NCBI GenBank assembly: GCA_905116865.2 | Contig: CAJHNH020000825.1 | Location: 35,001 to 99,000, forward strand | DNA from: Candidula unifasciata | Taxonomy: Eukaryota; Mollusca; Gastropoda; Stylommatophora; Geomitridae | DNA: 64,000 nucleotides | Direction of reading: 5' to 3' | Shown here: positions 33,706-46,055 of the stretch, piece after piece | Layout: each line of letters starts with the position of its first letter | Position numbering within the stretch: the first letter of the stretch is position 1 | The notes under the pieces: model-generated | What the model was told of the DNA's origin: nothing | Seen by the model: the letters and a program-made list of their open reading frames with translations, nothing else | Database searches by the model: none | Translations under genes and position numbers: made by a program

Positions 33706-34069
33706 CAGTATTTGATTCATATATCGTATCATGGGTTAGATAAGAAATGATTACCAGCGACATCAAAATACAAATTACAATCGTTGGAATGTGTCCCAGA
33801 TATATTTTAATTTCCAAACAATAATAGATCATAGTATAATGATTATGAGAAATCTAAAGTTATAAATCTAAAAGGAATACAAAATATCATCCACGAAATC
33901 TAAACATATATTTCAAACATATTGAAGCATAAGAAATGCACCTGCATCTACAAACAATCAATGAATCAATAACTGACATCCTTGCACACGGGACATACCA
34001 ATACGTGCTCCATATCTTTTCTCAGTACACAATGCAGAGCTGAAATGTTAATAGCAACTATAAACATAA

Positions 34070-34312
34070 AAATAAAGGACCCTTTTCCAGGCCTACAGGG
34101 CATATCGGGATATAGCTATATTTTAGAGACTAATCAGCATCTAGTGGATGATTTTGTCAGTATCACGCCGACCGCCTTCACTTCCCCCACTCCACCTGGT
34201 ACCCACTTAAGGATGGGTCTACGTTGGAGCCAAGGTCATTTTTTGAACAATATCCGGTCACGTCCAGACCTGAACCCACCACCGCCCGATTCGCAGGCCA
34301 CAGTCTGACCTC
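34070..34312 (-). mobile_element. SINE family C copy
   Basis: 'aaggacccttttccaggcc', 'tcagtatcacgccgaccgcc', 'ggtacccacttaaggatggg' and 'agccaaggtcattttttgaa', with a decayed minus-strand tRNA-like head at the right. Confidence 0.8.
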
Positions 34313-34384
34313 TAAACCCGATAGATCTTACTGCCACCTGAATAAAAGTCCCCTGTTTTCCCTTGAGTGTTGCTGAATAAAGTT

Positions 34385-34660
34385 AGTAAAGATCCCTTGT
34401 CACGCTTTAGGTGCATCGGGTATATGGGAAGAGCGCCCATATTTTTTCAGACCATCGGCACTAGGTGGGTAATGTCGTCAGCATTACGCCGGCCGTCTTT
34501 ACTTCCCCAGAACAGCCAGCCTGATCCCCATTTAAGGCTGGGTCGACCTGCGACACCCCATACCACGATAAAAACTCACGCCGCCAGCAGTGGGTTTCGA
34601 TCTCATTATGTTGGAATTACGAATCGGAGTCACAACGCCTAAGACACGGACGCCGCAGTG
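34385..34660 (-). mobile_element. SINE family C copy, adjacent
   Basis: 'gtcagcattacgccggccgt', 'ccatttaaggctgggtcgac', then a different tRNA-like right end on the minus strand ('aacgcctaagacac' complement). It lies in tandem with the copy at 34070 in the same orientation. Confidence 0.75.
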
Positions 34661-34965
34661 TTGCTGAATGTTCTCTAGAAATTCTGCTAAACACCCCACG
34701 CCCCTCCGTCTACTTCCCCCATCCAGCGTTCCTCTCGGACAGCTCTGTAACGAATAGTATCCCTGCCATGTAACAAGCAGCTGGGTAGAGTTGTTTAAAG
34801 AGAGTTTGTGAGAGACTAGCTACGTTAGATGACACAAAACTAGTTTGAGACTGGAGCAAATATGAACACGTCCATAAAAGACTTAGTTTCAGATGTTTGA
34901 GGATCTATACTCTACCTGGCGATGAGAGGTAGAATGGGGAGGGGCACGAAGAATGAAGGCGATGA

Positions 34966-35288
<323 letters not shown>

Positions 35289-35474
35289 TATACATGTTGC
35301 AAGCTAACTCACAAAGAGAACTTATTGCTCAAATTAGAGCAAGATAATGCACATTTTTTGGCATGTTGTGAGAATCTGTTTCCGCAAGTGATACCGAGAA
35401 CTGACCGTTTAGTTCTAATGGCTAACTAAAGTTAAAGTTAATGTTCGTAAAATTTGCCTAGAACAATTACAAGT

Positions 35475-35780
35475 ATAACTACAGATTCCCCTGTGTGGGC
35501 TCCAGGGCCCCATTGTGGGGGGAAACAAAAATAGACCCACTGCCTCCCCAAAAGCATGTCGTAAGAGTCGACAAATTGGGGAGCTACCTTTGAAGTCGGA
35601 GTGCATCTGTCGGAGAGGCAAGGAACCAACAGTCTGTATTCAAGAGAATTAGATTTGTTAAGCTGATGCACACGCAACACTCAGGTTCTGGAGCAGGACT
35701 GCAGTTCAGTAGTGGACGAGCAACCAGAACTTTCCGCCAGAGTGTACAGCTGGTGTACGCGAAGAAGAAGAAGAATACAG
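35475..35780 (-). repeat. Dispersed repeat family H, inverted copy
   Basis: Reverse complement of the 36660-36960 copy, ending at 'gcgaagaagaagaagaa'. The GAA end faces the minisatellite at 35805. Confidence 0.85.
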
Positions 35781-35804
35781 ATTATTCACATTATTTTGGC
35801 ATGT

Positions 35805-36330
35805 TGTGAGAATAATAATAATACGGATGAAAGTGATAATGAAACGGAAGAGAAGGATAATGATGAGGAAGAAAACGAGAATAATGCAGATGAGAATGAT
35901 ATTGATACAGTTGAGAATAATAATGATACTAATGAGAATGATAATGACACAGATGAGAATCGTAATGATGTGGACGAGAATGAGAATGATGTGAATGAGA
36001 ATGGTAATGATGTGAATGAGAATGGTAATGATGTGAATGAGAATGGCAATGATGTGGTCGAGAATGAGAATGATGCGAATGAGAATGGTAATGATGTGAG
36101 TAAGAATGGTAATGATGTAAATGAGAATGGTAATGATGTGAATGAGAATGGTAATGATGTGAATGAAAATGGTAATGATGTGGATGAGAATGATAATGAT
36201 GCGGATGGGAATGGTAAAATTATAGATAAGAATAATAATGATACAGATGCGAATTATAACGATACGGATGAGAATGGTAAGGATACAGATTAGAAGGAGA
36301 ATGATGCGGATGAGAATGATAATGATTCGG
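35805..36330 (+). repeat. GAT/AAT-rich 18-21 bp minisatellite
   Basis: Units centre on 'aatgagaatggtaatgatgtg'. One frame gives an acidic Asn/Glu/Asp repeat (NENGNDV) for about 190 codons. Units are multiples of three and the composition is that of an expanded trinucleotide, so I do not regard it as a gene. It sits between inverted family H copies. Confidence 0.9.
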
Positions 36331-36659
36331 ACACAAGAAAACCTCTGACCAACAGGGTGACAGTGATAGGCCAGCTCCTGTAATCACATTTCAATGTGTT
36401 TTTAATCGTTTGTGTGTTTGTTATTCAACCTATGCTTGGCTACTTTCTGTAACCTGTGGTGCTGTTTCAATGGTTGGGGTATATTGTATCGGTATTTCAA
36501 GGTTGCAGGGTCAATATGTATGACAGACATGGCTAATGATGATAATTTGTTTTAGGGGTGTCAAGAAGTTCATGTGTCTTAGTAGACTTGTTCCTGCAGC
36601 AAGGCGCTGTCGTCACGTGGAGGTAACAGTCTGGTGCATTCTTCTAGTCTTATACTTTT

Positions 36660-36960
36660 TTTTCTATGACTTCTTCTTCTTCTTCGCTTCACTCTGTACA
36701 CTCTGGCGGAAAGTTCTGGTTGTTCGTCCACTCCTGGACTGCATTCTTGCTCCAGAACCCGAGTGTTGCTTGTGCGTCAGTTTTACAGATCTGATTCACT
36801 TGAATGCAGACTGTTGGTTCCTTGGCTCTCAGGCAGATGCACTCCGACTTCAAAGGAAGCTCCCAGCTAGTCAACTCTTACGACATGCTTTTGGGTATGC
36901 AGTGGGTCTCTTCCCTTTTTCCCCACAATGGGGCCCTGGAACCCACACGGGGATCTATGT
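36660..36960 (+). repeat. Dispersed repeat family H copy
   Basis: Best preserved copy: a CTTCTTCTT start, 'cactctggcggaaagttctg', 'actcctggactgcattcttg', 'cagatgcactccgacttcaa', 'tcttacgacatgctttt', 'ggaacccacacggggatc'. The trinucleotide tract at one end, found in several copies, resembles a retroposon tail. Confidence 0.85.
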
Positions 36961-36964
36961 ATGA

Positions 36965-37515
36965 CTTCTGATCAATACACGTCTTTCAGATGCATGGAAA
37001 CTGCTCTGGCAACAGCCAAACTGGCTACCTCGTGGAGACTAAGGACGATATGACCTCTCAAACGTATCTCTGCAGCAGTGCACCAATGTGATGCTGTATG
37101 TAACCTTTGCAGAGTTTTCTGCACATGGGAGGACTACAGTGAATATCTGGCTGTCAATACACAGCCAAATGCCAGGCGGAGAAAGGGGTACACCTGACTC
37201 ATATAGTTAAGACACGGCGGATTTATCACGTCTTTCAGCAACCGCTGTGTCTCACAGCACTCTGTGCTGCTAACTGTCAGACATTTTTACCCGTGTTAAC
37301 ATGCTTCGCTATCTGTACTGTTTTGCGCTCGGTGGCGTATCTACATCTTAGCATACAGCTCTATGCCCAGTGGCGTCACTGCTGGTGGGAAAGAGGTGAA
37401 GAAGGAAGAGTTTTGATTTTAGTTGATTTTTGAAGTTCTTGTTCCGGGTAATGGAAAAGAGAGGGGGAAAAGTAGAAGAACCTATTTCATGCCTTTCAAC
37501 GTATTGTGTGTATAG
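36965..37515. other. No recognisable feature
   Basis: A weak Cys/His-rich reading near 37080-37160 was examined but is not convincing. Confidence 0.45.
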
Positions 37516-37517
37516 TA

Positions 37518-37784
37518 AAAAAGTAAAGGACCCTTTCCACGCCTTTAGGCGTATAGGGTATATAGGGCTAGACCTATATGTTTATAGATCAACGGCACAC
37601 GATGGGTGATGTGGTCAGCATCACGCCGGCCGCCTCTACTTCCTGGGACTGCACCCGGTACCTATTCAAGGCTGGGTCGACATGAGAGCCAAGGTCATTT
37701 TTGAAAATGCCCGGCTCCGCCAGGGAGCCAACCCACGACCTTCCGATCTGCGGCGCTCGTCTAGCCGCTCTGCCACGGCGACTC
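37518..37784 (-). mobile_element. SINE family C, reference copy
   Basis: Most complete member. The minus-strand head at 37700-37784 has an A box 'gtggcagagcggctagacga' and a B-box-like 'ggtcgtgggttggctccc'. The body includes 'ggctgggtcgacatgagagc' and the distal end 'aaggaccctttccacgcc' (plus-strand notation). Confidence 0.88.
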
Positions 37785-37905
37785 CCATTGTGTATATAGT
37801 GCTAGACCCATATTTTATAGACCAAGCAGCACCCCGTAGGTGATACGGTCACAGTCGAACCGCACTCGTTTACTTCACAGGACTTTTACCTGGCACCCAT
37901 TTTTG
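37785..37905 (-). mobile_element. SINE family C, second partial copy
   Basis: 'gtgctagacccatattttat', 'gaccaagcagcacc' and 'cctggcacccattttt' repeat the central block of the copy just upstream. Confidence 0.7.
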
Positions 37906-37962
37906 GCGAAGGTCAGTGTTTTTGTGTTTTTTTTCACACAATGCTCAAATAAAACTGTTGTT

Positions 37963-37999
37963 GTTTTTTTTTTTTTTTTTTTTTGGGGGGGGGGGGGGG
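37963..37999 (+). repeat. T-run then G-run
   Basis: About 21 T followed by about 15 G. Confidence 0.95.
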
Positions 38000-38074
38000 A
38001 GGCAGCATTAGCGCTAGAGCTTGTTTGATTCTGTGTTGGGAAAAAAACATCGTTACCTTCAACCAGCATCTCCG

Positions 38075-38255
38075 TAGGGGGAGCCTTAGGTTATAATTGT
38101 AAACTAGGTTATGTGCGCCATAAACAAATGGTTAACAAGAGCACTGAAAACGACTCCTGCAGTATTGATACGATCAAAGGAGACAGGCCCAGACTTAAGA
38201 CGAAGTCTTCTACCGGCGAGCCAATTGGCGACCTGGTTGCTGATCACTGCAGCTT
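38075..38255 (+). repeat. Dispersed repeat family E copy
   Basis: Matches 20225-20450. Confidence 0.7.
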
Positions 38256-38457
38256 GTCTGCGGACCTGATGGCATCACAATAGAGGACTGTTCGACAATG
38301 AATAAGCTCCTTTCCTAATCCAGCCTAGAATGGGTATCAGTGGATGCTCTGGAAAGTCAGTCGGTCGGTATGATTGACACAGACCAGGTGGTCCTACGCC
38401 TTTGTATATCCACCGCTTACTAAAAGGTAGAAAACTCGACACCCACCTGACTGACTG

Positions 38458-38645
38458 ACTTGCTACCCCACCAGGACAATCATACAAGCGATAAACACCC
38501 GAAGACACAATGTGCCACCATGTGGGTGAGGATCACCGTGGAGAGGTCCCAGAAACCGCGTTCAGCCTTTAGCCTATATTTATGGCCAGGCTATATTGCG
38601 GCCCCTGGCAAAGCCAGAGTATGGCTTCCTGACTATATACAGGAG
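38458..38645 (+). repeat. Dispersed repeat family F copy
   Basis: Matches 21222-21410. It lies 200 bp from E here and 770 bp from E in the other copy. Confidence 0.75.
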
Positions 38646-38689
38646 AGAAAAACAAACGTAGATGACCCGTGTTAAACACGTTAGTTGCA

Positions 38690-38911
38690 TATCTGTTACA
38701 GGACGTTTCAGAATTAACCCCATCATTTTGAGGTTGTTGTAGTTGTTCTAGGCAAATTTTACGTTCATTACCTTTTAACTTTAGTTTGCCATTAGAATTA
38801 AACGTCAGCTCTCTGTATCACTTGGGGAAACCAACGCAAGGCGGAAAATCCTCTGCAGTTGGGATCGACATTACGAAGGGCGTCTTAACGCCTGAGTTAC
38901 AGACGCCGACA
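38690..38911 (-). mobile_element. SINE family A copy
   Basis: The tail end comes first ('tgttacaggacgtttcaga'), then 'ctaggcaaattttacgt', 'aaaccaacgcaaggcgg', 'gcagttgggatcgacattac' and the tRNA-like head at 38850-38911. Confidence 0.8.
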
Positions 38912-39639
38912 TGTGTTCAGAACAATGAAAGCATTTGTACAGTTGTCAGCTAATGTGATATCTGCAACAAGCGCTGCAGTAACATTAACTTAATTCCTCT
39001 GTTTTTATTTTTGTTACTGACATGACTGAGCAAACCTTTCACGCAAAGTGAAAACGAAAAAAAAAAACGACTCTCTGTCTGACAGTTCTATAACTCAGAC
39101 AAGGATTTTCCAGTTAAAATGACATCCAAAACCCAGATAATGACTGTATTTTGTATCTGGACATAAGATTGACAAATCCAAAATAATTTAGGGTGCATGG
39201 TTTTATTTCTTCCAAGAAGGCAATGGTAATCAATCAAAAGATTGCCCTTATGAGCATCCTCGTTTTCAGGGAAATAATTATCTAAGTTTTCCACAAACGT
39301 CTTTTAATGTCAACTTGTTATGATTAATATCACTTGAACCGGTTTGATTCTCATCATTGTTAGTCTTATAGACTGCAATCCAGGAAGAAAAAAACCCTAC
39401 CCAGTTTCACGATTACGCACTAATTGTTAGAAGCCTACCACGACCTTGAGGAAGGCCACCAGTGGGCGGCAGTCCATGGCTTGAAGAACACTGATATAGC
39501 TCATATCACACACCTAATGCCAGCTGGTCTACAGACGTATCGGGCGGAGAGTACATGCGATGTCATCAAAAAATAGTCAGCTTCTGCTTTCAATTGAGCC
39601 CCTGCATCTTTTCATGCTTCTGCTTTTGCTGGTGGCTTT

Positions 39640-39985
39640 TTTTCTTTTCCTTTATTTTCTTTTTTTAATTTTTATCTTCTTGTTCACTTTCTTCTTCCTC
39701 TTCTTTTTTTCTTCTTCTTTTTCTTCTTCTTCATCACCATCATCTTCTTCTTCTTCTGAATTTTCTTCATCTTCTTCTTCTCCACGTTCACTATCCGTAA
39801 ACCCCAGCAAAAATTTCTTATTGTTCATCCACTTCTGGACCCGAGTTTGCATACACATCCGTCTTACAGATCTGGCTTATTTGTTTGCAGACCGTTGGGA
39901 CCTCGCCTCTCAAGTAGAGGCGGTCCGACTTCGGAGGAATCAGCCATCCTTTGCCTATAAATGGGGACAGATCAATCTACACTTA
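39640..39985 (+). repeat. Pyrimidine tract plus family H copy
   Basis: An impure CTT/T tract (39640-39785) leads into a partial family H copy (39788-39985: 'gtaaaccccagcaaaaattt', 'tccacttctggac', 'ggcggtccgacttcgg'). Confidence 0.75.
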
Positions 39986-39989
39986 TCAG

Positions 39990-40810
39990 TCTACATGTAG
40001 ACATATGCACACAGACACAGACACGCTACCTTGTCATACAGAAGGTAGGCATAGATGTAGGTGTTTTAGCAGATGAATGGTAGAGACGTAGATGGGTAGG
40101 TAAGTAGATATGTAGACGAACAACAAGAAAGTCGTGGGGATCTGTACGTTAGTAGTTATTAGTCACGTGAATAGGTAGGCAAATCGTTTAGTAAATAAGT
40201 AGTCATAAGTAGTCAATTAAACAACTGAAACCACAATTCGTCAGACCCCATTCATTATAATGTCGCCAGAACCATGTTATATTATATTACTTCATTCATG
40301 TGTTAGGTCTAGTCTAGCACCCAACTGTTCTGTGGGTACTCTAATAAAACCCACTTATCTCACTTTGGTTATTCACAAAACGCTAACAGTCTTCAATGGG
40401 TTTACATCATTCAAGGGTAAATAATTTGTTGGTCTGAAGTGGGGTGGCTCACTCCTGCCACACTGTGATATTATCACGTCTCGGTTATCACTGTAGCGTC
40501 GAAGTGTCTCACTAATTACCACACCACAAGTGGAACATTCTACTGCGTATTATCCTTCAGACGTTTCCGGTTGTGGGGTATGTTAGGAGAAGATATATAA
40601 TTTGATGTATGGTATTGCCTACGGTTTTCTGGGTTGAGAATGTTATTTTCGTAATTTCACCTCTCTGCTATTTCGTGTTACGTTTTTATGTGTTCTGTTT
40701 CAGTTTAATCGAGTCCTTAAAATGTCAACAGAAACCAATCAATAGGCATCGACTAAAAAAAGGACTGAAAACAGGATGAGAGAAAGAGATTCCAGAGGAC
40801 ACTGCAGACA
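39990..40810. other. No supported gene
   Basis: Low-complexity GTAG-rich DNA at 40040-40215, then unremarkable AT-rich sequence. Confidence 0.5.
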
Positions 40811-40814
40811 TCAA

Positions 40815-41104
40815 GAAAACTGGCTACATAGTGCTTCAGTCAGGAGGAATAGGTTCGATCCCTTGTATGTTTACCCTGTTCGCATCAATCACTTTTATCC
40901 CAGCGGCAAACAGTGGCACAATATATGATACACTAGATCTTTAACAGCGACCCTCCCCTATTATTGTTGACACCTTCCGAATACCAAATTCAAATCCCTG
41001 AAAGCGCTTGTCCTTGAGCACTTGAGCATAGGGTAGCTGCATGCGACAGCAGAGGATAGCATGTACTGGCGTTAACTGGTTGAGTGCCCATGCTCCAATA
41101 AAAG

Positions 41105-41134
<30 letters not shown>
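40815..41134 (+). mobile_element. Candidate poly(A) retroposon
   Basis: The tRNA-like signals 'actggctacatagtgcttca' and 'aggttcgatcccttg' (about 40851) are followed about 245 bases later by AATAAA (41096) and a pure A-run of about 28 bases. This layout is that of a SINE or short processed retroposon. No second copy is in the window. Confidence 0.5.
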
Positions 41135-41137
<3 letters not shown>

Positions 41138-41139
41138 AA

Positions 41140-42010
41140 TTACCTGAGACAGAAAGCTGTACACTGACAAGTTGATATATAAATTATTTTATCATGACAT
41201 GATCTGTTCAAGTCATCAACTTGTCCCTTTATGACTTGGCCTCCAGCGTTCGTTGGTTGCGATTGTGGCTTTTATCGGCACGTTCGTTTTAACTGTTTCA
41301 CGAAATCCCACTTTGTCTTGAAGAATCGTGCGTACCGTGAAGCACTGAGGATCAAATCATGTATTATGTTATTGTTCTGGTGAAAGATGTGCAATGTTTA
41401 CCCAGAGGAGGGCTTGATTCAACGGTTGAAACCACAGGGCTCGCATGCTGGAGATTCAGTTCGCGTTACTATCTTAAGTCAACTCACAAAGATAACACCA
41501 TCTTGTCGGCCGCATAATTACATAGCGGAACTGCGGGCTGTCCTATGTTGTAGGGGTGTCATATGTTTCTCTTTTCGACCGTTTAAGCACATCCACCACC
41601 AACGACAGCCATCACCAACGGGCGTTAAAATACAAGAACATCAATGATTCGCTACTTACGAACCGTTGCGCCTTTCGCGCTTCCCCCTGCAGTACTTCTT
41701 CCTTTCACATGGGCGCCTTCGGGGCCTGAGACCTAATAACAACAACACATTCCAGAAACAAGTGTTTCTCACAGAAAAACTAATTGCGTAAGGAAATCTG
41801 CACAGCTTTATCTAAAAGACAGTGTGTCGACCTCGTTGAACAAACCCGAGCCACTTTTCAGCACGCTGTGTATAGACGGCGAAGGAGGAAATTGCGTAAT
41901 ACCCCTAGAACATAGGACAGCCAGTGGGAACCGCTACGAAATCTCGCCGCTGACGAGATGCGGTGACTTTCGTGAGTAGTAAGATCTTTTGTAATTTTTT
42001 TATAGTGGTA
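41140..42010. other. No supported gene
   Basis: An 86-codon frame at 41387-41647 has no recognisable motif. Confidence 0.45.
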
Positions 42011-42032
42011 ATCAACTTTTTCTTCTTCTTCT

Positions 42033-42037
42033 TCTTC

Positions 42038-42115
<78 letters not shown>

Positions 42116-42840
42116 GACCCTTCTGTCAAAAAAGTTTATATCAGGAGGCAGGTAGCTTTCGTGAAAGCTTTCGTGCAGTCCATATCCTCTCATGTACCAT
42201 ACAGCTTTGTCTTCATTGTGGTTGGAACAGGCCAGACTGCGGTTCTATTGTCAGCATACAGTTGACAGTGTTGGAGCACATGCTCAGCATTTCGGGTGCC
42301 ACATTGCAGGGGCACGTCTCCGTGTTTCTTACACGGAAAAATGTGTTGTCAAAGTTTGTTGTACCCATTCCTTAGTCTAAATATAATACACTGTCCCTCT
42401 CTAGAGCGAGTCTTGGGGAGAAAATCTGGTGTGAGTATCCAGCTACCTTTCTTGGATACTAGATTGTGTTGATGTCAAAGTCTCTTGATTGGTTAAGTCG
42501 CTATTTGGTTGTACCATGTCACTTCCGCTTCTGGCCAGTATGTCCGCTATTTCATTGCCTTACAAGCCACAGTGACCTGGAATCACTGTAGTATAGATTG
42601 TTCTTCTGAAGAGCCTAAGCAAATCAGCTGTTGCGTCAAGTCTACAAACTGAGTGTCTTTTGGGTTAACAATTGCTTGTAGAACTAACATAGCTTCAGTC
42701 AGAAAGACCACTATGCTATATTTGCTGTGCTGTTGTCCATTCAAGAAAGAACATGCCGCCAGAAGTGATTTTGCCTCTGCTCTCTAATTGGAGGAATATG
42801 AACCTATTGGTACAGCCTAGTTGATTTTTAAACCATTTGG
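42033..42840 (-). pseudogene. I/Jockey-like LINE tail: RNase H, Zn motif, (TAA)n end
   Basis: On the minus strand from about 42830: 'LLAACSFLNGQQHSKYSIVVFLTEAMLVLQAIVNPKDTQFVDLTQQL', then a 'GHCGL.GNEIADILARSGSD'-like block (RNase H D/E/D region, decayed). Next come 'IIFRLRNGYNKL' and 'CGTRNAEHVLQHCQLY', the C-terminal zinc-binding motif, then 'VWPVPTTMKTKLYG'. It ends at 'gaagggtcg' followed by about 80 bp of (TAA)n (42033-42115). LINEs of the I group carry a TAA-repeat tail, so the microsatellite is probably the element's own 3' end, later expanded. Stops and frameshifts show a dead, 5'-truncated copy. Confidence 0.8.
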
Positions 42841-42844
42841 GCAT

Positions 42845-43280
42845 TCTATGTATATTCTTCCTCCGTGAAGCCGTGGGTGTACCCGACTGAGAACACTAGT
42901 CTCTCGGCACCCATTCAAATCGCACACGGTCCTACCTCATGGCAATCAGCTAAGGACAGTTAACGGTGGTAATATGAAGCGGATTCGTGGTCTCGCGACG
43001 TCACACAGTCAGCTACAAGATTATCACCTGTAGCATAAAACTGGCAGAAAGACGTTCCACTGGGCCATCTTTACTTTAATGTGTGAAGGCTTGCGAACTG
43101 TTAATTATTATGTATTGTTGTCACAACTATTACTAGTATGTTTAAGTGTATATATGCATATATGCATGACAGTAGTATTTTATTTATAAATGTATGCTGG
43201 AACATAAGGCTAATGGCATATGAGAGAAACATTATAACTTGTGTACACCATTTACACATGTGTGTGAGCATGTAGAGAGT
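42845..43280. other. No recognisable feature
   Basis: No coding or repeat signature was recognised. Confidence 0.45.
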
Positions 43281-44036
43281 CGGTAATCCAGAACCCAAGC
43301 TTAAGGTGTCTCTTTCGTGCCAAAGAACAGCATGGTTGTGGGGTGACCATCGTTAACAAAGGCAGTCAGGTCGTATAGGGGCGACACCCTGCTGATAGGC
43401 ATTACGCCCCTTAACCCTTCCCCAGCATGAGGGCACCACTTGGGTGACCGTTAATATACCCTCATTTCATCCAGTCAAAATGGACGCTAGGCACGGTTAC
43501 TGTTGTGAGCCGTGGCAAAATGTTTTGCTTCTGCGAGACGGTGGCCGGTGCATCTTTGCTCCATTTTTAGACGGAAAGGATAGTTTTGTCGCCCAGCTTC
43601 TGAGCTTAGTGCATGGCGTGACAATGTGAGCTGCTGATTTCATTTGGAATGCTTTCCTTCTGTGACCAACGTGGTGGTGTGAATGTCATATTCAAAAAAT
43701 GGCGCGATGCCTGTTGTCGCAATATTGGTGGTGCCATTATGTGCTTAAAATTATCGCGTATGCAACTGTTGATCTGTTGGTGACTTCTGCTACCATACAT
43801 GATGAACTGCATTTCTAATGTCGGACTGTTTCTGTTAGCACTTCGGATGGCTACCGTATGCTTTTAATGCGTGTGTGTGCTAGTGCATATGCTGAGACAG
43901 CAGTCAGTCAATCTTTCCACAAGGGACTGTGATAAACATTCTGTGTGTTGTTAGTTGGCACAGGAACGGAGCAACTATGGGGTGACCAGTTTGCTCTGAA
44001 GCTGAAACTATAACTACCAGATTACCAGATTCCTCC
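43281..44036 (+). repeat. Dispersed repeat family G, forward copy
   Basis: About 750 bp that recurs in reverse orientation at 57963-58745. Shared blocks include 'aaaatggacgctaggcac', 'tgcatggcgtgacaatgtga', 'ttgcgacaac..gg.gccat', 'atgaactgcatttctaatgt', 'ggctaccgtatgcttttaat', 'cacaagggactgtgataaac' and 'accagattaccag'. No frame is conserved between the copies, so it is likely a non-autonomous element of unknown class. Confidence 0.8.
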
Positions 44037-44039
44037 TCC

Positions 44040-44640
44040 TCCGTCTCTTGCCGCTCTCTTGGCTAATCCATCTGTATATACTCTTTAATCCAACTCTGGT
44101 GTGGAGACAGTCTGTTCATCCCTCCTTCTGTAGTTGATTTCATATCAGTGCTGCTCATTGATGATTTGGAGGAGATCCCTGTTACAGTGGTTCTGACTGT
44201 TGACAGGCTTTCTCTAAGACAAGGGGGGCAATCGTTGTAAGGTTTCAGGTGAGCATTTGGAATTATGGGAGGGAGTTTGAGGACAGCGAGCTTGGAATTT
44301 GCGTTCTTAATAAAACAGGTTCTCTTTAGTCTAGCCTTTGGGGTTTCTGCAGTCAAGTGTGCATGGGTTGTTCTTTAAAGTGGTGGTATTTGGAGAGTTG
44401 GGTGTATCTTCTATCTTCCAGATCATGGAGACCTGTGTTATCAAGTTCGATTTTGTTTGTTATTTATGTAATTTCTACGTTCGAGTTTTTCTCCCCATTA
44501 TGTTATTATCTTTCTGTCTGCATTGCGCTATATTTATATTCATGTTATCCTCTGTATTATCTAGTCTCCAATTAAAATAAATGTTACCCTTGTAAATCCT
44601 ATATAGCTTCATTTAACAATCTTGTCAAATTCACGGATTA
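44040..44640. other. No recognisable feature
   Basis: No coding or repeat signature was recognised. Confidence 0.45.
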
Positions 44641-44659
44641 AACAGTAACATAGCTGAGC

Positions 44660-44679
44660 GAGAGAGGAAAAGGGGAGAG

Positions 44680-44747
<68 letters not shown>

Positions 44748-44750
44748 AAT
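44660..44750 (+). repeat. (GA)n microsatellite
   Basis: Nearly pure GA repeat. Confidence 0.95.
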
Positions 44751-44754
44751 TTGC

Positions 44755-46055
44755 GACATTACACACAGAATAAAAAGAACAGTAACAAATCAAGCTAGGA
44801 GAGTAACTTAACTTCTGAATGCTGTCTTTTAATTTTATTTTACAGGTACGGGTAAAATTATTCTTCAACTTATGAACATTTACAATATAGTGTGCGTATT
44901 AATTTACGTTTGCGTGACATTTCTTGGGGCGGGGTGGGGGAGGCTAAGTCCTCAAGTTTCGGCGCTCCTTATGTGGTTGTAATCCACATTTGGCCCAGGA
45001 TCTCGCATGACATCTCACCGGTCATCCGAGCTGTGTGTGTTGCTTCAGCTTCACTTAATGACGATCTCGTATTTGGTCGTTTCCCCAACTGGCTGTGACG
45101 CAGCACGAGTTTCTCAGGACATGATCGTGAAATGTAATCCTAACTTCTCTAGGCAGTCATTATGGCCTCATTTACCGCACTAAACCGGTTGAGGCAGGTT
45201 TTCTTTGATATCAAATTGTTCGCTGTAAAACAAAAATGATTCTATTATTTTCGACAACACAATTTATTGTCAAACATTTAGTGTTTATGTTAATCTGACG
45301 CCACATCAACCATCCCGTAATTTCTCTTGGATTTTTACATACATGTTTTCTTTTAGGCTCTGTCAGGGTCCTTTTTGTATTTTGTTTCTATGTTTACCGA
45401 GACATTAATTCACTCTATTCAGACAGCATTATTGTCAGTAAATAAAAAGGTAAAGTCGGGAGATGTGAACCAGCGTCATTGCACACGGTTATAAACCATA
45501 AGTGCTCTGCCACCATTTCGGACAGCTGATAAGAATTGTCCGCCTGTGTCGCCGTCCGCACGTAACTCCGTAGCTACAGCGACGTTCCTCCATTTACCCC
45601 CAGAGTGTCAACTCTGGTACCCATTTCATAGAGGCTGGGTGAACCCCGGAAACCGCCCGGTTTCGAAAACCGACAGTGTGCTGCAGCGAGTCGCAGCTGG
45701 GTTTGAAAGCGAGTTTCTCATCGACTGCGCTAACGCGGCTTCCGAAATAACGTGGATTAATAATGTACAGTCATTGGCATACACATCGTTAACAGTAAGT
45801 TCAATATCCTTTACAGAACCTCAAGACCCAACAGCAGCCATTGTTGTCTGTTTGTCATTTTGTTAGGGCACCTTTAAATAGTTTGCTACTGTCTTGAACG
45901 GTTCAACGCTCATACCATTGTCGAAATCTGTGCAATGCGGTCTGCTGCCGAACTGCCTGAAGCTTAATCAAAACCGGTATGTTGGAATACTGACTATTTT
46001 TTCTTTTATATTAGGCAGATATTACTGCCTCCCAGGTCGACCCAGCCTTGAATGT
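44755..46055. other. No clear gene; possible decayed SINE
   Basis: 'ctctggtacccatttcatag' and 'ggctgggtgaacccc' at 45608-45650 weakly resemble family C. Nothing coding was recognised. Confidence 0.4.

Noticed and set aside
35712..36293. 193-codon Asn/Asp/Glu repeat protein, possibly a surface antigen-like gene
   Set aside because: It is a minisatellite with units in multiples of three. There is no signal peptide or unique domain, and its first codons come from a family H repeat.
36965..37200. C2H2-like Cys/His segment of a LINE tail
   Set aside because: Spacing does not fit and the frame breaks repeatedly.
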